This document shows, piece after piece, positions 1 through 9,700 of a stretch of 64,000 nt of DNA. How positions within the stretch are numbered: position 1 is the stretch's first letter; every line of letters starts with the position of its first letter. The DNA is taken from NCBI RefSeq assembly GCF_011046895.1, contig NZ_CP049250.1, forward strand, positions 1,586,501-1,650,500. Reading direction: 5' to 3'. The stretch is from Rhizobium rhizoryzae. Lineage in GTDB: Bacteria; Pseudomonadota; Alphaproteobacteria; Rhizobiales; Rhizobiaceae. The position numbers and the translations under genes were made by a program. The notes under the pieces are model-generated. The model made no database searches. It was not told the DNA's origin and saw nothing but the letters and a program-made list of their open reading frames with translations.

Positions 1-405
1 ACGGATGCGGACGATCTTGTGCAGGAAACGCTGATGAAGGCACTCGCCAATCTCGACAAGTTCGAACCGGGTACCAAGCTGAAGTCCTGGCTTTTCACCA
101 TCATGCGAAACACGTTCTACACCCGCTCCAAGGTGCTTGGCCGGGAAGCGCCGGGACTGGAAGAATGTGTTTCCGGCGATAGCCCGATGGAAGCGACCCA
201 GGAAGTGCAAACGCGGGCACGCGAAGTTCAGCGTGCCTTGGCGAAGCTTCCTCCGCATTACCGCGAAGTGCTGACGCTTGTTGCAATCCTGGGGGAAAGC
301 TACGAGTCCGCTGCTGAAATTTGCAACGTGGCCGTGGGAACGGTCAAGAGCAGGCTGAACCGGGCGCGTCACCAGATCCTTCTGGAACTGGGTGAGGACG
401 ATTAG
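1..405 (+). CDS. ECF-family RNA polymerase sigma factor, 3' part
   Basis: The reading frame is already open at the first base, so the true start lies upstream of the window; 134 residues are visible. The first half is the end of sigma region 2 (ADDLVQETLMKA, then LKSWLFTIMRN, the typical -10 recognition helix area). The second half is region 4 with its helix-turn-helix (LPPHYREVL, then GTVKSRLNRAR). This architecture is that of a short extracytoplasmic-function sigma factor and resembles the EcfG-type factor at 33.8-34.3 kb, so it may be a paralogue in the general stress response; that is inference. No anti-sigma gene is visible downstream, where the next gene is the glucose dehydrogenase 129 bp away. 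The sigma-factor call is secure; the subgroup is not. Confidence 0.88.
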   Translation, partial: TDADDLVQETLMKALANLDKFEPGTKLKSWLFTIMRNTFYTRSKVLGREAPGLEECVSGDSPMEATQEVQTRAREVQRALAKLPPHYREVLTLVAILGESYESAAEICNVAVGTVKSRLNRARHQILLELGEDD

Positions 406-446
406 CGAAGAATCTCCCTTATCCGCAGTCATCTTTGAAAAATTCG

Positions 447-472
447 GGAACCTTTTGGCGTGAGCTGAAGTT
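447..472 (+). promoter_or_regulatory. Possible EcfG-type promoter before gcd
   Basis: GGAAC at 447-451 is followed by a 17-bp spacer and AGTT at 469-472, an 8 of 9 match to the alphaproteobacterial EcfG consensus GGAAC-N16/17-CGTT. It lies 63 bp before the glucose dehydrogenase start, between that gene and an ECF sigma gene. One mismatch in the -10 makes it a weak call. Confidence 0.35.
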
Positions 473-534
473 CACCGGGCGCGGGAGGTCGTTCGGCCTC
501 GTTTCTCTGCACCTTTTTTTTCAAGGATTTCGTT

Positions 535-2883
535 ATGCCTGTTACGATCACAGCGGTCCTGTTCACATTGATCGGGATCGCGCTGGCGGCTGGCGGCGCA
601 CAACTGCTGATGCTGGGAGGGAGTGCCTACTACCTCATCACCGGTATCGCCTTCATTGTTACCGCCATCCTGCTTTTTCTTCGCCGCGCAGAAGCCCTTT
701 GGCTCTACGCCCTCATCATTCTCGGTTCTCTGGGCTGGGCCATTCTCGAAGTCGGCCTTGACTGGTGGCAGCTTGGTCCGCGCGGCGGCGTCATCATCGT
801 GGCTGGCATGTGGCTTCTCACGCCATGGATCCGCAGGCCGCTCGGCTTTGTGAGCCCGAACACCGGTCATCGCTATAGTGCGGGTGCCGCACCGCTTGCC
901 GCATCGGTCGGCCTTGCGGTTCTCATTGCCGTCATTTCCATGTTTGTGAACAGCAATGACCTTTCCGGCAACTTGCCGACAGACAAGATTGCGGCTGCTC
1001 CGGCGCTGGGTGGCAATGTGCCTCCGGGCGAATGGCACCAGTATGGCCGGACGCCCTATGGGCAGCGGTACTCTCCTTTGGACCAGATAAACGTTCAAAA
1101 CGTCTCTGATCTTCAGGAGGTCTGGCGCTACCAGACAGGTGACGTAAAGCTGCCTGAGGATGTTGGAGAGACGACCTATCAGGTAACCCCGCTCAAGATT
1201 GGCAATTCGCTTTACCTCTGCACGCCACACAACTGGGCGATCGCTCTTGATGCGACGACTGGTAAGCAGAAATGGAAATATGACCCCAATGTCGGGTTGA
1301 ATCCCGACCGCCAGCATCAGACCTGCCGCGGTGTGACCTATTACAAGGACCCGCAGACTGCAGCCGGTCAACCTTGTGCCGAACGCGTGTATCTTCCTAC
1401 CTCGGATGCGCGGCTGATCGCACTGGACGCGGCAAACGGCCAGGTCTGCCCTTCCTTTGCGGAGAACGGCGTCCTGCATCTGGAGCAGAAGATGCCGCAC
1501 AATCCGGCAGGCTACTACTATTCCACATCGCCACCGGTCATTGCCGCGGGCAAGATCATCATCGGCGGTGCTGTCAACGACAACTATTCGACGCAAGAAC
1601 AGTCCGGCGTCATCCGCGCTTTCGACGTCAACAGCGGCGCTCTGGTCTGGAACTGGGATTCCGGTAATCCGACGCAGACCCAGCCTTTGCCGGAAGGGCA
1701 GAAATACACCACCAACTCGCCCAATAGCTGGTCAGTCTTCAGCGTGGATGAGGAACTGGGGCTCGTCTACATTCCTCTTGGCAACCAGGTTCCCGACCAG
1801 CTCGGCATGAACCGCTCCGAGAACGTCGAGAAATATTCGGCGGGCATCGTCGCGCTTGATATCAATACCGGGGCGGACCGCTGGATGCGCCAGTTCGTTC
1901 ACCACGATCTCTGGGACATGGACGTGCCAGCCCAGCCTGTTCTGATGAACCTCAGCAAGCCGGATGGCGCCATGGTGCCAGCGCTTGTCGGACCGACCAA
2001 GCAGGGCGATATCTACGTTCTTGATCGCCGCAATGGTGAGCCGATCCTGCCGGTCACGGAGCAGCCAGCGCCGGGCGGTGCCATTCCGGAAGATCGCACG
2101 GCGCCGACGCAGCCGATTTCCGCGCTCAATTTCCGCCCGCCAACGCTGCAGGGCAAGGACATGTGGGGCGTCACCATGTTCGACCAGATGGTGTGCCGTA
2201 TCCGGTTGAAGCAGTTGAAGTATGACGGCCAGTATACGCCGCCTTCCTTGCAGGGAACGCTGGTCTATCCCGGCAATTTCGGCACCTTCAACTGGGGTTC
2301 GGTTGCGGTTGATCCGGAACGCATGGTGATGTTCGGCATGCCGACATACCTTGCTTTCACCTCGCAGCTGGTTCCACGGTCAGAGGTTCCACCAAAGGGT
2401 CAGGACGAGAAGGGTTCCGAACAGGGATTGAACCGCAATGATGGCGCTCCCTACGCCGTGCGCATGGGACCATTCCTCGGTCCGCTTGGCATTCCCTGCC
2501 AGGCTCCGCCATGGGGTTATGTCGCAGGCGCCGATCTGCGCACCGGAAAAACCGCTTACAAGCACAAGAACGGCACCGTCTACGACATGACGCCGCTTCC
2601 TCTGCCCTTCAAGGTTGGTGTTCCAGGTATTGGCGGACCGATGATCACCAAGGGCGGTATCGCCTTCCTCGGTGCCGCGGTTGACAACTACCTGCGCGCC
2701 TACAATCTCACGACGGGTGAACAGCTGTGGGAAGCACGTCTGCCCGCAGGCGGTCAAGCAACACCCATGACCTATTCGGTTGATGACGGCCGACAGTTCG
2801 TTGTCATGGTTGCCGGTGGCCACGGTTCGATCGGCACCAAGCCGGGCGATTACGTCATCGCCTACAGCCTGCCGCGCCGCTGA
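535..2883 (+). CDS. gcd: Membrane-bound PQQ-dependent glucose dehydrogenase
   Basis: Quinoprotein that oxidises D-glucose to gluconolactone in the periplasm and passes electrons to ubiquinone. At 782 residues it has the usual length of the family (about 800). The first 140 residues form about five hydrophobic membrane helices, and the rest is the PQQ-binding beta-propeller. Recognisable family motifs are HQTCRGV (about residue 261) and HHDLWDMDVPAQP (about residue 460), which carries the catalytic aspartate, plus repeated propeller strands such as ALDATTGKQKW. AAGGA at 523-527 gives a good ribosome site 7 bp before the ATG. The gene appears monocistronic and ends at a strong terminator. No PQQ biosynthesis genes are in the window, so cofactor supply must come from elsewhere. 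A quinate or other polyol dehydrogenase of the same family is possible but less likely given the N-terminal membrane domain. Confidence 0.93.
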   Translation: MPVTITAVLFTLIGIALAAGGAQLLMLGGSAYYLITGIAFIVTAILLFLRRAEALWLYALIILGSLGWAILEVGLDWWQLGPRGGVIIVAGMWLLTPWIRRPLGFVSPNTGHRYSAGAAPLAASVGLAVLIAVISMFVNSNDLSGNLPTDKIAAAPALGGNVPPGEWHQYGRTPYGQRYSPLDQINVQNVSDLQEVWRYQTGDVKLPEDVGETTYQVTPLKIGNSLYLCTPHNWAIALDATTGKQKWKYDPNVGLNPDRQHQTCRGVTYYKDPQTAAGQPCAERVYLPTSDARLIALDAANGQVCPSFAENGVLHLEQKMPHNPAGYYYSTSPPVIAAGKIIIGGAVNDNYSTQEQSGVIRAFDVNSGALVWNWDSGNPTQTQPLPEGQKYTTNSPNSWSVFSVDEELGLVYIPLGNQVPDQLGMNRSENVEKYSAGIVALDINTGADRWMRQFVHHDLWDMDVPAQPVLMNLSKPDGAMVPALVGPTKQGDIYVLDRRNGEPILPVTEQPAPGGAIPEDRTAPTQPISALNFRPPTLQGKDMWGVTMFDQMVCRIRLKQLKYDGQYTPPSLQGTLVYPGNFGTFNWGSVAVDPERMVMFGMPTYLAFTSQLVPRSEVPPKGQDEKGSEQGLNRNDGAPYAVRMGPFLGPLGIPCQAPPWGYVAGADLRTGKTAYKHKNGTVYDMTPLPLPFKVGVPGIGGPMITKGGIAFLGAAVDNYLRAYNLTTGEQLWEARLPAGGQATPMTYSVDDGRQFVVMVAGGHGSIGTKPGDYVIAYSLPRR

Positions 2884-2900
2884 CACTCACGCACAAAAAC

Positions 2901-2934
2901 AAAGCCCGCGACGATTGATTTCGTCGCGGGCTTT
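2901..2934. terminator. Bidirectional rho-independent terminator
   Basis: A perfect 14-bp stem (2901-2914 with 2921-2934), 6-base loop, and A/T ends on both strands. It lies between the convergent gcd and BON-domain genes and can serve both. Confidence 0.9.
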
Positions 2935-2955
2935 ATCAATTGGTCGCTTGTGTAG

Positions 2956-3231
2956 TCAGTGTGTCTGTTCAGATACGAGTTTGTTGACGACGTCGGTGAC
3001 GTTCGGGACGGAGCGAGCCACCTCTTCGGCGCGCTCGATCTGAGTGTCGAGGAGCACGCGTCCAATCAGGGTGACGGTTCCGGCTTTGGTTGTGACGGAG
3101 ATGTCTGCCGCATCCAGTCCGCCTGCTTCGGCAAGGGCCGCTGCCACTTGCGCCTCAAGCGCTGCTTCCGTCGGGAATTCGGTTACGACCGTTGGTGCCT
3201 TCTCGTGAAATGTCTGGGGTTTGAACACCAT
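2956..3231 (-). CDS. BON-domain protein
   Basis: A 91-residue protein consisting largely of one BON (OsmY/nodulation) domain, with the conserved core DISVTTKAGTVTLIG and the closing VPNVTDVVNKL. BON domains are known from osmotic-shock and periplasmic or membrane-associated proteins, but no signal peptide is visible here. The start at 3231 (MVFKPQ) is preferred over a start nine codons upstream because GGAG lies 7 bp before it. It is separated from the upstream hybrid kinase by 55 bp on the same strand, so co-transcription is possible. A general stress function is plausible because the kinase upstream has a possible EcfG promoter, but that is inference. Confidence 0.8.
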   Translation of the reverse strand: MVFKPQTFHEKAPTVVTEFPTEAALEAQVAAALAEAGGLDAADISVTTKAGTVTLIGRVLLDTQIERAEEVARSVPNVTDVVNKLVSEQTH

Positions 3232-3286
3232 TTCTCTGCTCCGTGGTTCGAGTTTCAAAACTCAAACGCACAAGAGGGCTCAAGGT

Positions 3287-4828
3287 TCAGGACTGCGAGA
3301 AGACGCCCGCGATGGCGGTTTGCAGCTCATGCTGTGTGAAAGGCTTGTTGAGATGGGGCCGCGCCGAAAACTGTCCCGTCGGCAGTTCAGAATAGCCCGT
3401 TGCCAGGATAACGGGAATACTAGGGTGGGCTTCCTGTACCCGATCCGCCAGCTCCACGCCGGTCATCATCGGCATGGACTGGTCGGTTATGACCATATCG
3501 ATATCCTGCCTCGACTGAAGGACCTTTAGCGCTTCAGGGCCGTTGAAGGCCTCGATGACAGTGTGACCCAGATCTTCCAGCATCATGGTGGTGTTCATCA
3601 AAACGAGTGCATCGTCATCAACGGCGAGCACGGTCAGTTTCTTGTCGAAAGGGGCAGACATACAGTTCAGAGGCTCCTCGGACTTCACAGAAACAGCAGT
3701 GGAAACAGCGACCGGAAGAATGATTTCCGCCCGTGTTCCAAAGCCAGGTTCACTGTGAAGACGCAGGAAGCCGCCTGATTGTTCCGTCAGCGCCTGAACC
3801 ATGGCCAGTCCCAGCCCCGTTCCCTTGCCGATCCCTTTTGTCGTGAAGAAAGGTGTCGTTGCCTTTTGTAATGTCTCTGCATCCATGCCTTCGCCTTCAT
3901 CGATGACCGCAACGGAAACGAATTGCTGATCGCCCGTATCGTCTCGTTCCTGCCCGTCGATCTGCGCCTGTATGCGGATGACACCACCTTCCGGCATCGC
4001 ATCCCGCGCATTCACGATCAGGTTGAGAAGCGCCATCTCCAGCTGGGCGGGATCGGTACGTACTGGCGGAAGCGCTGCTTCGAGCTGCGTTTCAATACGG
4101 GTATCGGGATCGATCGAACGGCTGGCCAGATCAATCAAGCCTTCGACCAGCGGAGCAATTTCGACTTCGCGCACATGCAATTCCTGGCGTCGCGAAAATG
4201 CCAGAAGCCGTTTGGTCAATGAGGCGCCGCGTTCTGCCCCGCGCAGGGCGCTCTCCAGAAGCTGCGCAAGTTCCGGATCGTCTGGCAGACGCTTCTTCAA
4301 GAGATGCAGGGAGCCGAGAATGGCCGTCAGGACGTTGTTGAAGTCATGGGCTATTCCACCGGTCATCTGACCGATGGCCTCCAGTTTCTGCGCCTGAAAC
4401 AGGTCCTCGCGTGCCTGAGCCAATGCAAGCTGGGCCTGATGTTTTTCACTGATATCACGGGTGATCTTGGCAAAGCCGATGAGATGGCCGTCATCGTCCC
4501 TGATTGCATCGATCACGATGCTGGCCCAGAAACGACTGCCGTCCTTCCGGATCCGCCAGCCTTCGTTCTCGAAACGACCCTCGCGTCTTGCTGCTTCAAG
4601 ACCACGCCACGGTTCCCCGGCATCGCGATCTTCTGGCGTATAGAAGTTGGAAAAGTGACGGCCCAGGATCTCGTCTGGTTCGTATCCCTTGAGGCGGCGC
4701 GCACCAGGATTCCAGCTGGCGACATGGCCTTCTTCATCAAGCATGTAGATTGCGTAATCGATAATGGATTCGATCAGCAGCCGATATCGATCCTGCACGT
4801 GGCGTCGCACAGTGCGGCCTTCGGCCAT
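3287..4828 (-). CDS. PAS hybrid histidine kinase with C-terminal receiver
   Basis: A 513-residue cytoplasmic sensor kinase. Domains in order: PAS (about 10-130, with the SWNPGARRLKGYE motif and a PAC-like end), dimerisation/phosphoacceptor helix with the H-box GIAHDFNNVLTA (about 160), HATPase with N-box NLIVNARDAM, DEGEGM and GTGLGLAM, then a full receiver domain (about 390-510) with acidic VDDD, phosphoacceptor ITDQSMP and conserved lysine LNKPF. There are no transmembrane helices, so the signal is probably sensed in the cytoplasm through PAS. The start at 4828 is chosen over upstream ATGs at 4834 and 4879 because GGGAG lies 7 bp before it and because a possible EcfG-type promoter overlaps the longer version. 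No output regulator is adjacent. The receiver probably feeds a phosphorelay. Confidence 0.9.
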   Translation of the reverse strand: MAEGRTVRRHVQDRYRLLIESIIDYAIYMLDEEGHVASWNPGARRLKGYEPDEILGRHFSNFYTPEDRDAGEPWRGLEAARREGRFENEGWRIRKDGSRFWASIVIDAIRDDDGHLIGFAKITRDISEKHQAQLALAQAREDLFQAQKLEAIGQMTGGIAHDFNNVLTAILGSLHLLKKRLPDDPELAQLLESALRGAERGASLTKRLLAFSRRQELHVREVEIAPLVEGLIDLASRSIDPDTRIETQLEAALPPVRTDPAQLEMALLNLIVNARDAMPEGGVIRIQAQIDGQERDDTGDQQFVSVAVIDEGEGMDAETLQKATTPFFTTKGIGKGTGLGLAMVQALTEQSGGFLRLHSEPGFGTRAEIILPVAVSTAVSVKSEEPLNCMSAPFDKKLTVLAVDDDALVLMNTTMMLEDLGHTVIEAFNGPEALKVLQSRQDIDMVITDQSMPMMTGVELADRVQEAHPSIPVILATGYSELPTGQFSARPHLNKPFTQHELQTAIAGVFSQS

Positions 4829-4862
4829 GTTCATTCTCCCGACCTGATTCGCAGCCTCGCTG

Positions 4863-4887
4863 AACTGACACTCTGTCATAAAGTTCC
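4863..4887 (-). promoter_or_regulatory. Possible EcfG-type promoter before the PAS hybrid kinase
   Basis: On the minus strand GGAAC (4887-4883), a 16-bp spacer, then AGTT (4866-4863): 8 of 9 matches to GGAAC-N16/17-CGTT. It places the transcript start near 4856, about 28 bp upstream of the preferred start codon with the good ribosome site. Confidence 0.4.
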
Positions 4888-4912
4888 AGGAGTATTTCGT
4901 TCTGTCTGCCAG

Positions 4913-4942
4913 TTGACCAAGTGATCATATTCACTGTATGAC
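4913..4942 (+). promoter_or_regulatory. Probable sigma-70 promoter of the tetR-efflux operon
   Basis: TTGACC (4913-4918), 18-bp spacer, TATGAC (4937-4942). The -10 box overlaps the left arm of the 32-bp palindrome, so repressor binding would block it directly. Confidence 0.55.
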
Positions 4943-4969
4943 TGACGAAATTCGAAATTCGTCAGTCAT
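4938..4969. promoter_or_regulatory. 32-bp near-perfect palindrome, probable TetR operator
   Basis: Arms ATGACTGACGAA (4938-4949) and TTCGTCAGTCAT (4958-4969) are exact reverse complements, and the central TTCGAA (4951-4956) shares the same dyad axis. Only the A/A pair at 4950/4957 is mismatched, so 15 of 16 pairs match. Position between promoter and tetR start fits autorepression. Confidence 0.8.
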
Positions 4970-4982
4970 CAAGCGGAAGTCA

Positions 4983-5588
4983 ATGAACGATCATTCTACA
5001 GTGGCGAGCGATACGGCCAGACAGGACAATGTCGAACGGATTCTGGAGTGTGCCGAAAGGGTGTTCAAGCACTACGGCTACTCCAAAACGAATGTTGCCG
5101 ACATCGCCAAGGAACTGTCGATGTCGCCCGCCAACATCTACCGGTTCTTTGCGTCGAAGGCCGATATTCATCAGGCTCTCGCTCGCCGCATGCTGGCAGC
5201 TCAGTACGATGCCCTGGCCGAGAGCGCAGGGCGCAAGGCTTCGGCCGCAGACCGTTTGCGGGCGCATACGCTTCTTCAGCATTCTCTGGTGATGGAAACG
5301 ATGCTGGATGAGCAGAAGGTCCACGAGATGGTGCTTGTTGCCATGGACCAGCAATGGCCGGTTATCGAGGAACATCTCGCACGTGTTCGCGGGATCATCG
5401 AGAACATCATCAAGGACGGTATCGAAGCCGGCGAATTCCGCCAGCAGGACGCCCGGCTTGCTGCCGAGTGCTACATGCATGCAGGCGTCTGTCTGTGTCA
5501 CCCGCAACTGGTGGCAAAGACGGCCGCTTCCGATGAAGTCATGACACCTGAAGCCCTGATCGAGTTTGCGATCCAGGCGCTGCGTTAA
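4983..5588 (+). CDS. TetR-family transcriptional repressor of the efflux operon
   Basis: 201 residues. The N-terminal helix-turn-helix is clear (ILECAERVFKHYGYSKTNVADIAKEL, here split as ILECAERVF and TNVADIAKELSMSPANIYRFF, about residues 15-60). The rest is an all-helical ligand-binding domain of the AcrR-like kind. The start at 4983 is chosen because the upstream in-frame ATG at 4938 lies inside the operator palindrome and promoter -10, while 4983 has GCGGAAG upstream. It is followed after 37 bp by the membrane fusion protein and RND pump genes in the same direction, the standard arrangement for a local repressor that responds to a pump substrate. The inducer is unknown. Confidence 0.9.
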   Translation: MNDHSTVASDTARQDNVERILECAERVFKHYGYSKTNVADIAKELSMSPANIYRFFASKADIHQALARRMLAAQYDALAESAGRKASAADRLRAHTLLQHSLVMETMLDEQKVHEMVLVAMDQQWPVIEEHLARVRGIIENIIKDGIEAGEFRQQDARLAAECYMHAGVCLCHPQLVAKTAASDEVMTPEALIEFAIQALR

Positions 5589-5625
5589 AATCTGCTCCGA
5601 GTGAGCGTGGAGAAGGGACCGCACG

Positions 5626-6759
5626 ATGTCGGTTGTGGGATTGGGGAAGCTGGGTGTGGCGATTGTGGCTGTTGCAGCCATTCTGTCCGGCTGCACGGAA
5701 GAGAAAAAGGCTGCCGAGCAGGTCATTCGCCCGGTGAAGGTCGTTGAGGTGAAGGCCCGGCAGGCAGGGCCTTTGCTGCAATATTCGGGCTCTATTCGCG
5801 CCCGCACCGAAGTGCCGCTGGGCTTTAGGGTCGATGGCAAGATCAGCGAGCGTCTCGTCGATGTCGGCCAAAGGGTCAAGGCAGGACAGCCGGTCGCCCG
5901 CATCGATGTGACAGACTATGAGCTTTCGGTACGTCAGGCTGAGGCTGAACTCGCATCCGCCGAAAAGCAGGTGGAAATCTCGCAGCTAGCCCTCAAGCGT
6001 GCAGAGACCTTGCAGAGCCAGAACATCACATCCCAATCCTCGCTGGAGCAGGCCCAGCTTGCATCTCGTCAGGCGATCGCGCAGCGCGATGCAGCTCAAT
6101 CGTCCCTCACGCAGGCGAAAAATCGCGTCGGCTACGGCGTGCTCTCGTCCGACGTTGACGGTATCGTCACGGCCGTCAATGCCGAGGCGGGTCAGGTTGT
6201 AGCGGCTGGTACGCCGGTCATCCGAGTCGCGCAGGATGGTGCCAAGGAGATCGAGGTAGCCGTGCCGGAAGCAGAAATTCGGCAGTTCTCGCCAGGCAAG
6301 TCCGTCAAGACCTCGTTTTGGGCCGATGGCAATCTGGCTCTGGAAGGCAAGGTGCGGGAAGTGGCAGGCAGTGCAGACCAGCAGTCGCGTACATTCACCG
6401 TTCGCGTCAGCCTGCCGGACAACCCGGCGCTTCGGCTGGGCATGACGGCGACCATTTCTACCGAGGTGTCCGGCAGTGCCCCCGGTTTCGTGCTTCCGCT
6501 CGCGGCACTCGCGAAGCAGGACGGTAAATCGATCGTCTGGCTCGTCGATCCTGCATCCTCCAAGGTCCAGCCGCACCCGGTACAGGTTGACGGATTTGCC
6601 GAAGACGGCGTGCGGATCGCCGATGGCTTGAAGGCTGGCGATCTGGTTGTCGCAGCCGGAACGCAGTTCATGCAGCCTGATCTGCAGGTCAAAATCTACG
6701 AAGGCGAAGGTCAGACAGCAGGTGGCGCATCTACCGCAGTCGCGCCTTCAAAGTCCTGA
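5626..6759 (+). CDS. RND efflux membrane fusion (periplasmic adaptor) lipoprotein
   Basis: 377-residue HlyD/AcrA-family adaptor that links the inner-membrane RND pump to an outer-membrane channel. The N-terminus is a lipoprotein signal with lipobox ILSGC (Cys23). It is followed by a barrel-sandwich hybrid (LGFRVDGKISERLVDVGQRVKAG and VDGIVTAVNAEAG halves, about 60-90 and 180-205, quoted in parts), an alpha-hairpin with heptads between them (about 95-165), then beta-barrel and membrane-proximal domains. A purine-rich AGAAGGGA site precedes the ATG. No outer-membrane factor gene is in the operon, so a shared TolC-type channel is expected. Confidence 0.92.
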   Translation: MSVVGLGKLGVAIVAVAAILSGCTEEKKAAEQVIRPVKVVEVKARQAGPLLQYSGSIRARTEVPLGFRVDGKISERLVDVGQRVKAGQPVARIDVTDYELSVRQAEAELASAEKQVEISQLALKRAETLQSQNITSQSSLEQAQLASRQAIAQRDAAQSSLTQAKNRVGYGVLSSDVDGIVTAVNAEAGQVVAAGTPVIRVAQDGAKEIEVAVPEAEIRQFSPGKSVKTSFWADGNLALEGKVREVAGSADQQSRTFTVRVSLPDNPALRLGMTATISTEVSGSAPGFVLPLAALAKQDGKSIVWLVDPASSKVQPHPVQVDGFAEDGVRIADGLKAGDLVVAAGTQFMQPDLQVKIYEGEGQTAGGASTAVAPSKS

Positions 6760-6785
6760 TCGATCCGGGTACAGGGGATTAAGTC

Positions 6786-9700
6786 ATGAAGGCGTTTCGC
6801 ACACCCGGCTCGCCCAGGCAGCCGTTCAACCTCTCGCGCTGGGCAATTTCTCATCCCAGCATCGGCCGCTTCCTGTTCGGGATCATCATTCTGATCGGCG
6901 GCCTCGGCATCATGAACATGGGCCAGAAGGAAGACCCGGACTTCACCTTCCGCGTCATGGTCGTGCAGGCGGTCTGGCCGGGCGCTTCCATCGAGGAAAT
7001 GCAGGATCAGGTCGTCAACAAGATCGAGCGCAAGCTGCAGGAAACGCCGCATCTCGATTGGGTGAAATCCTACACCCGCGCCGGTTTCTCGATCACCACG
7101 CTGCAGATCAAGGGTAACACCAATTCCCAGCAGGTGGCTGACGCCTTCTATCAGGTCCGCAAGAAGATTGGCGACATCGAGCAGGATCTGCCGAGCGGCG
7201 TTCTCGGGCCCTATTTCAATGATGAGTTCGGCGATACCTATGTGACCCTCCACGCCCTGACGGGCGACGGATTCAGCTATCCTGAGCTCAAGGACTTCGC
7301 GACCAAGGCCCGCGACATGCTGCTGGCGACGAAGGGCGTGGAAAAGGTTTCCATTCTTGGCGACCAGGCGGAGCGCATCTACATCGACGTATCCTCCAAG
7401 GCACTTGCGGAGCGCAAGCTGACGCTCAACGATGTGAAAAACGCACTGGCCGGGCAGAATAATGTGGATCCCGCAGGCAATGTACAGACGGCGACCCGTT
7501 CCGTGCGCATCACCGTGGAAGGGGGCATGCGGACACCTGAGGATATTCGCGAACTGCGCATTCGCAGCGGTAGCCAAGTGTTTCGGCTGGGCGATATCGC
7601 CACCGTCAGCAAGGGCCTGATCTCACCCTACGACCGCAAGTTCCGCTTTAATGGCAAGGATTCGGTCCAGATCGGTGTGGTCATGCAGAATGGCTACAAG
7701 GTTACCGACGTCGGCACATGGATCGAAGAAACCTATCGCAACTTCGAAAATGCGCTTCCCTATGGCGTTGAGGTTTCGCAGGTCGCCAACCAGCCGGAGG
7801 TCGTGCATGAGGCGATCGGCGAATTCACGCAGGCGCTTCTGGAAGCGCTGGTCATTGTTCTGGTCGTCTCGCTTTTGTCCATCGGCTGGCGTTCCGGCAT
7901 CGTGATTGCCATCTCCATTCCGCTGGTGCTGGCGGCGACACTCGCCATCATGTACGAGCTCGGCATCGAACTGCAGCGTATCTCGCTCGGCGCTCTCATC
8001 ATCGCGCTCGGCCTTCTTGTCGACGATGCCATGATCGTGGTCGAAATGATGGAGCGAAAGCTGGAGGAAGGGCTGGAAAAGCTCAACGCTGCCACCTTCG
8101 CCTATTCCTCCACCGCCTTTCCCATGTTGACGGGTACGCTGATCACGACCGCGGGCTTCATTCCGGTCGGCTTTGCGGATTCGACTGCGGGTGAATATGT
8201 CCGGTCTCTCTTCTACGTGGTCGGCATCGCACTCGTGACATCCTGGTTCGTTGCGGTCTATTTCACGCCCTGGCTCGGATATATGATCCTGAAGCAGCGC
8301 GCGCATGCGGGCACGCATCACGATGTCTACGACACGCGGTTTTACCGCGGGCTTCGCGCCACGGTTTCCTGGAGCGTGCGGCACCGGCTGATCGTGCTGG
8401 TGGCAACGCTTGGCGTCTTCGGCACCAGCCTCTGGTCCTTCCAGTTCATCCCGCAGAGCTTCTTCCCGCAATCCTCGCGTCCCGAAATTCTCGTCGATAT
8501 GTGGCTGCCGGAAGGCACCGCCATCGAAGAGGTGGAGCGTCAGGCGAAGGCGCTGGAAGCAAAGATCATGGACGATCCTGACAAGAAATTCGTCGCGACC
8601 TTCATCGGTGAGGGGGCTCCGCGCTTCTTCCTGCCGCTGGACCAGCAGCTTCGCAACCCCAACTATGCCCAGCTGCTCGTCATGTCGAACGGCCTCGAAG
8701 AGCGCGAGCGCATGATCATCAAGCTGCGCAAGATCCTTGCGGAAGACTTCCCGTCCGTGCGTGGCAAGGTGGATCGTCTTTTCCTCGGGCCGCCGGTCGG
8801 CTGGGCCGTACAGATGCGCGTCGTCGGTCCCGACCGCGAAGAGGTGCGCAAGATTGCCGATCAGGTGAAGCAGCGCTTCCATCAGAACCCGCAACTGGGC
8901 ACGATCCATGACGACTGGCTGGAGCCGGTGACGACCATGAAGCTCGTCATCGACCAGGATCGGGCGAGGGCACTTGGCGTAACATCTCAGCGCGTCCGAC
9001 AGATGCTCTATGCATCGATGTCGGGTGTGACGCTCGACCAGTTCCGTGATGGCGAAGAGACCGTCTCCATCGTCGCTCGCGAACCGGATGCCACGCGAGA
9101 CCTGCTGACCGCTGTCAACTCCGTCTATATTCCCACGGACAGCGGCGCCTTCGTGCCAGTCAGCCAGATTGCCCGTATCGAGCCGGTTCAGGAAAACGGG
9201 ATCGAGTGGCGTCGCGACCGTCTGCCGACCATCACGATCAAGGCAACGGTTCCGGACGGTGTCGAACCGAACGATCTTGCTGCGAAGATGTACAGCGGGA
9301 TGGCGGATCTGCGCAAAAACCTGCCTGCCGGCTACAAGGTCGAAATCCAGGGCGGCGCAGAGGATGCAGCGGAAAGCCAGATGTCGATTGCCGCCAAGGC
9401 GCCCGTCATGCTCTTCGTGATCGTTACGCTGCTGATGATCCAGTTGCAGCATTTCGGCAAGGCCATGCTGGTGCTGGCGACCGGTCCTCTCGGAATCATC
9501 GGAGCCGCAGCGGCACTTTTGATCACCGGCGCTCCCTTCGGCTTCGTGGCGATCCTCGGTGTCATCGCACTGCTCGGCATCATCATCCGTAACTCGATCA
9601 TTCTGGTGGACCAGATCGACCAGGATATTGCGTCGGGAATGGAGCGCAGTGAAGCTATCATTGGCTCGGCGGTTCGCCGCTTCCGTCCGATCATGCTGAC

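Noticed and set aside
4938..4982. Longer start for the TetR gene
   Set aside because: The ATG lies inside the operator palindrome and overlaps the promoter -10; the downstream ATG has a ribosome site.
7623..9452. 609-codon open frame antisense to the RND pump gene
   Set aside because: High-GC antisense shadow; the plus-strand gene has full family motifs, and the antisense product is rich in His/Arg/Asp with no recognisable domain or ribosome site.
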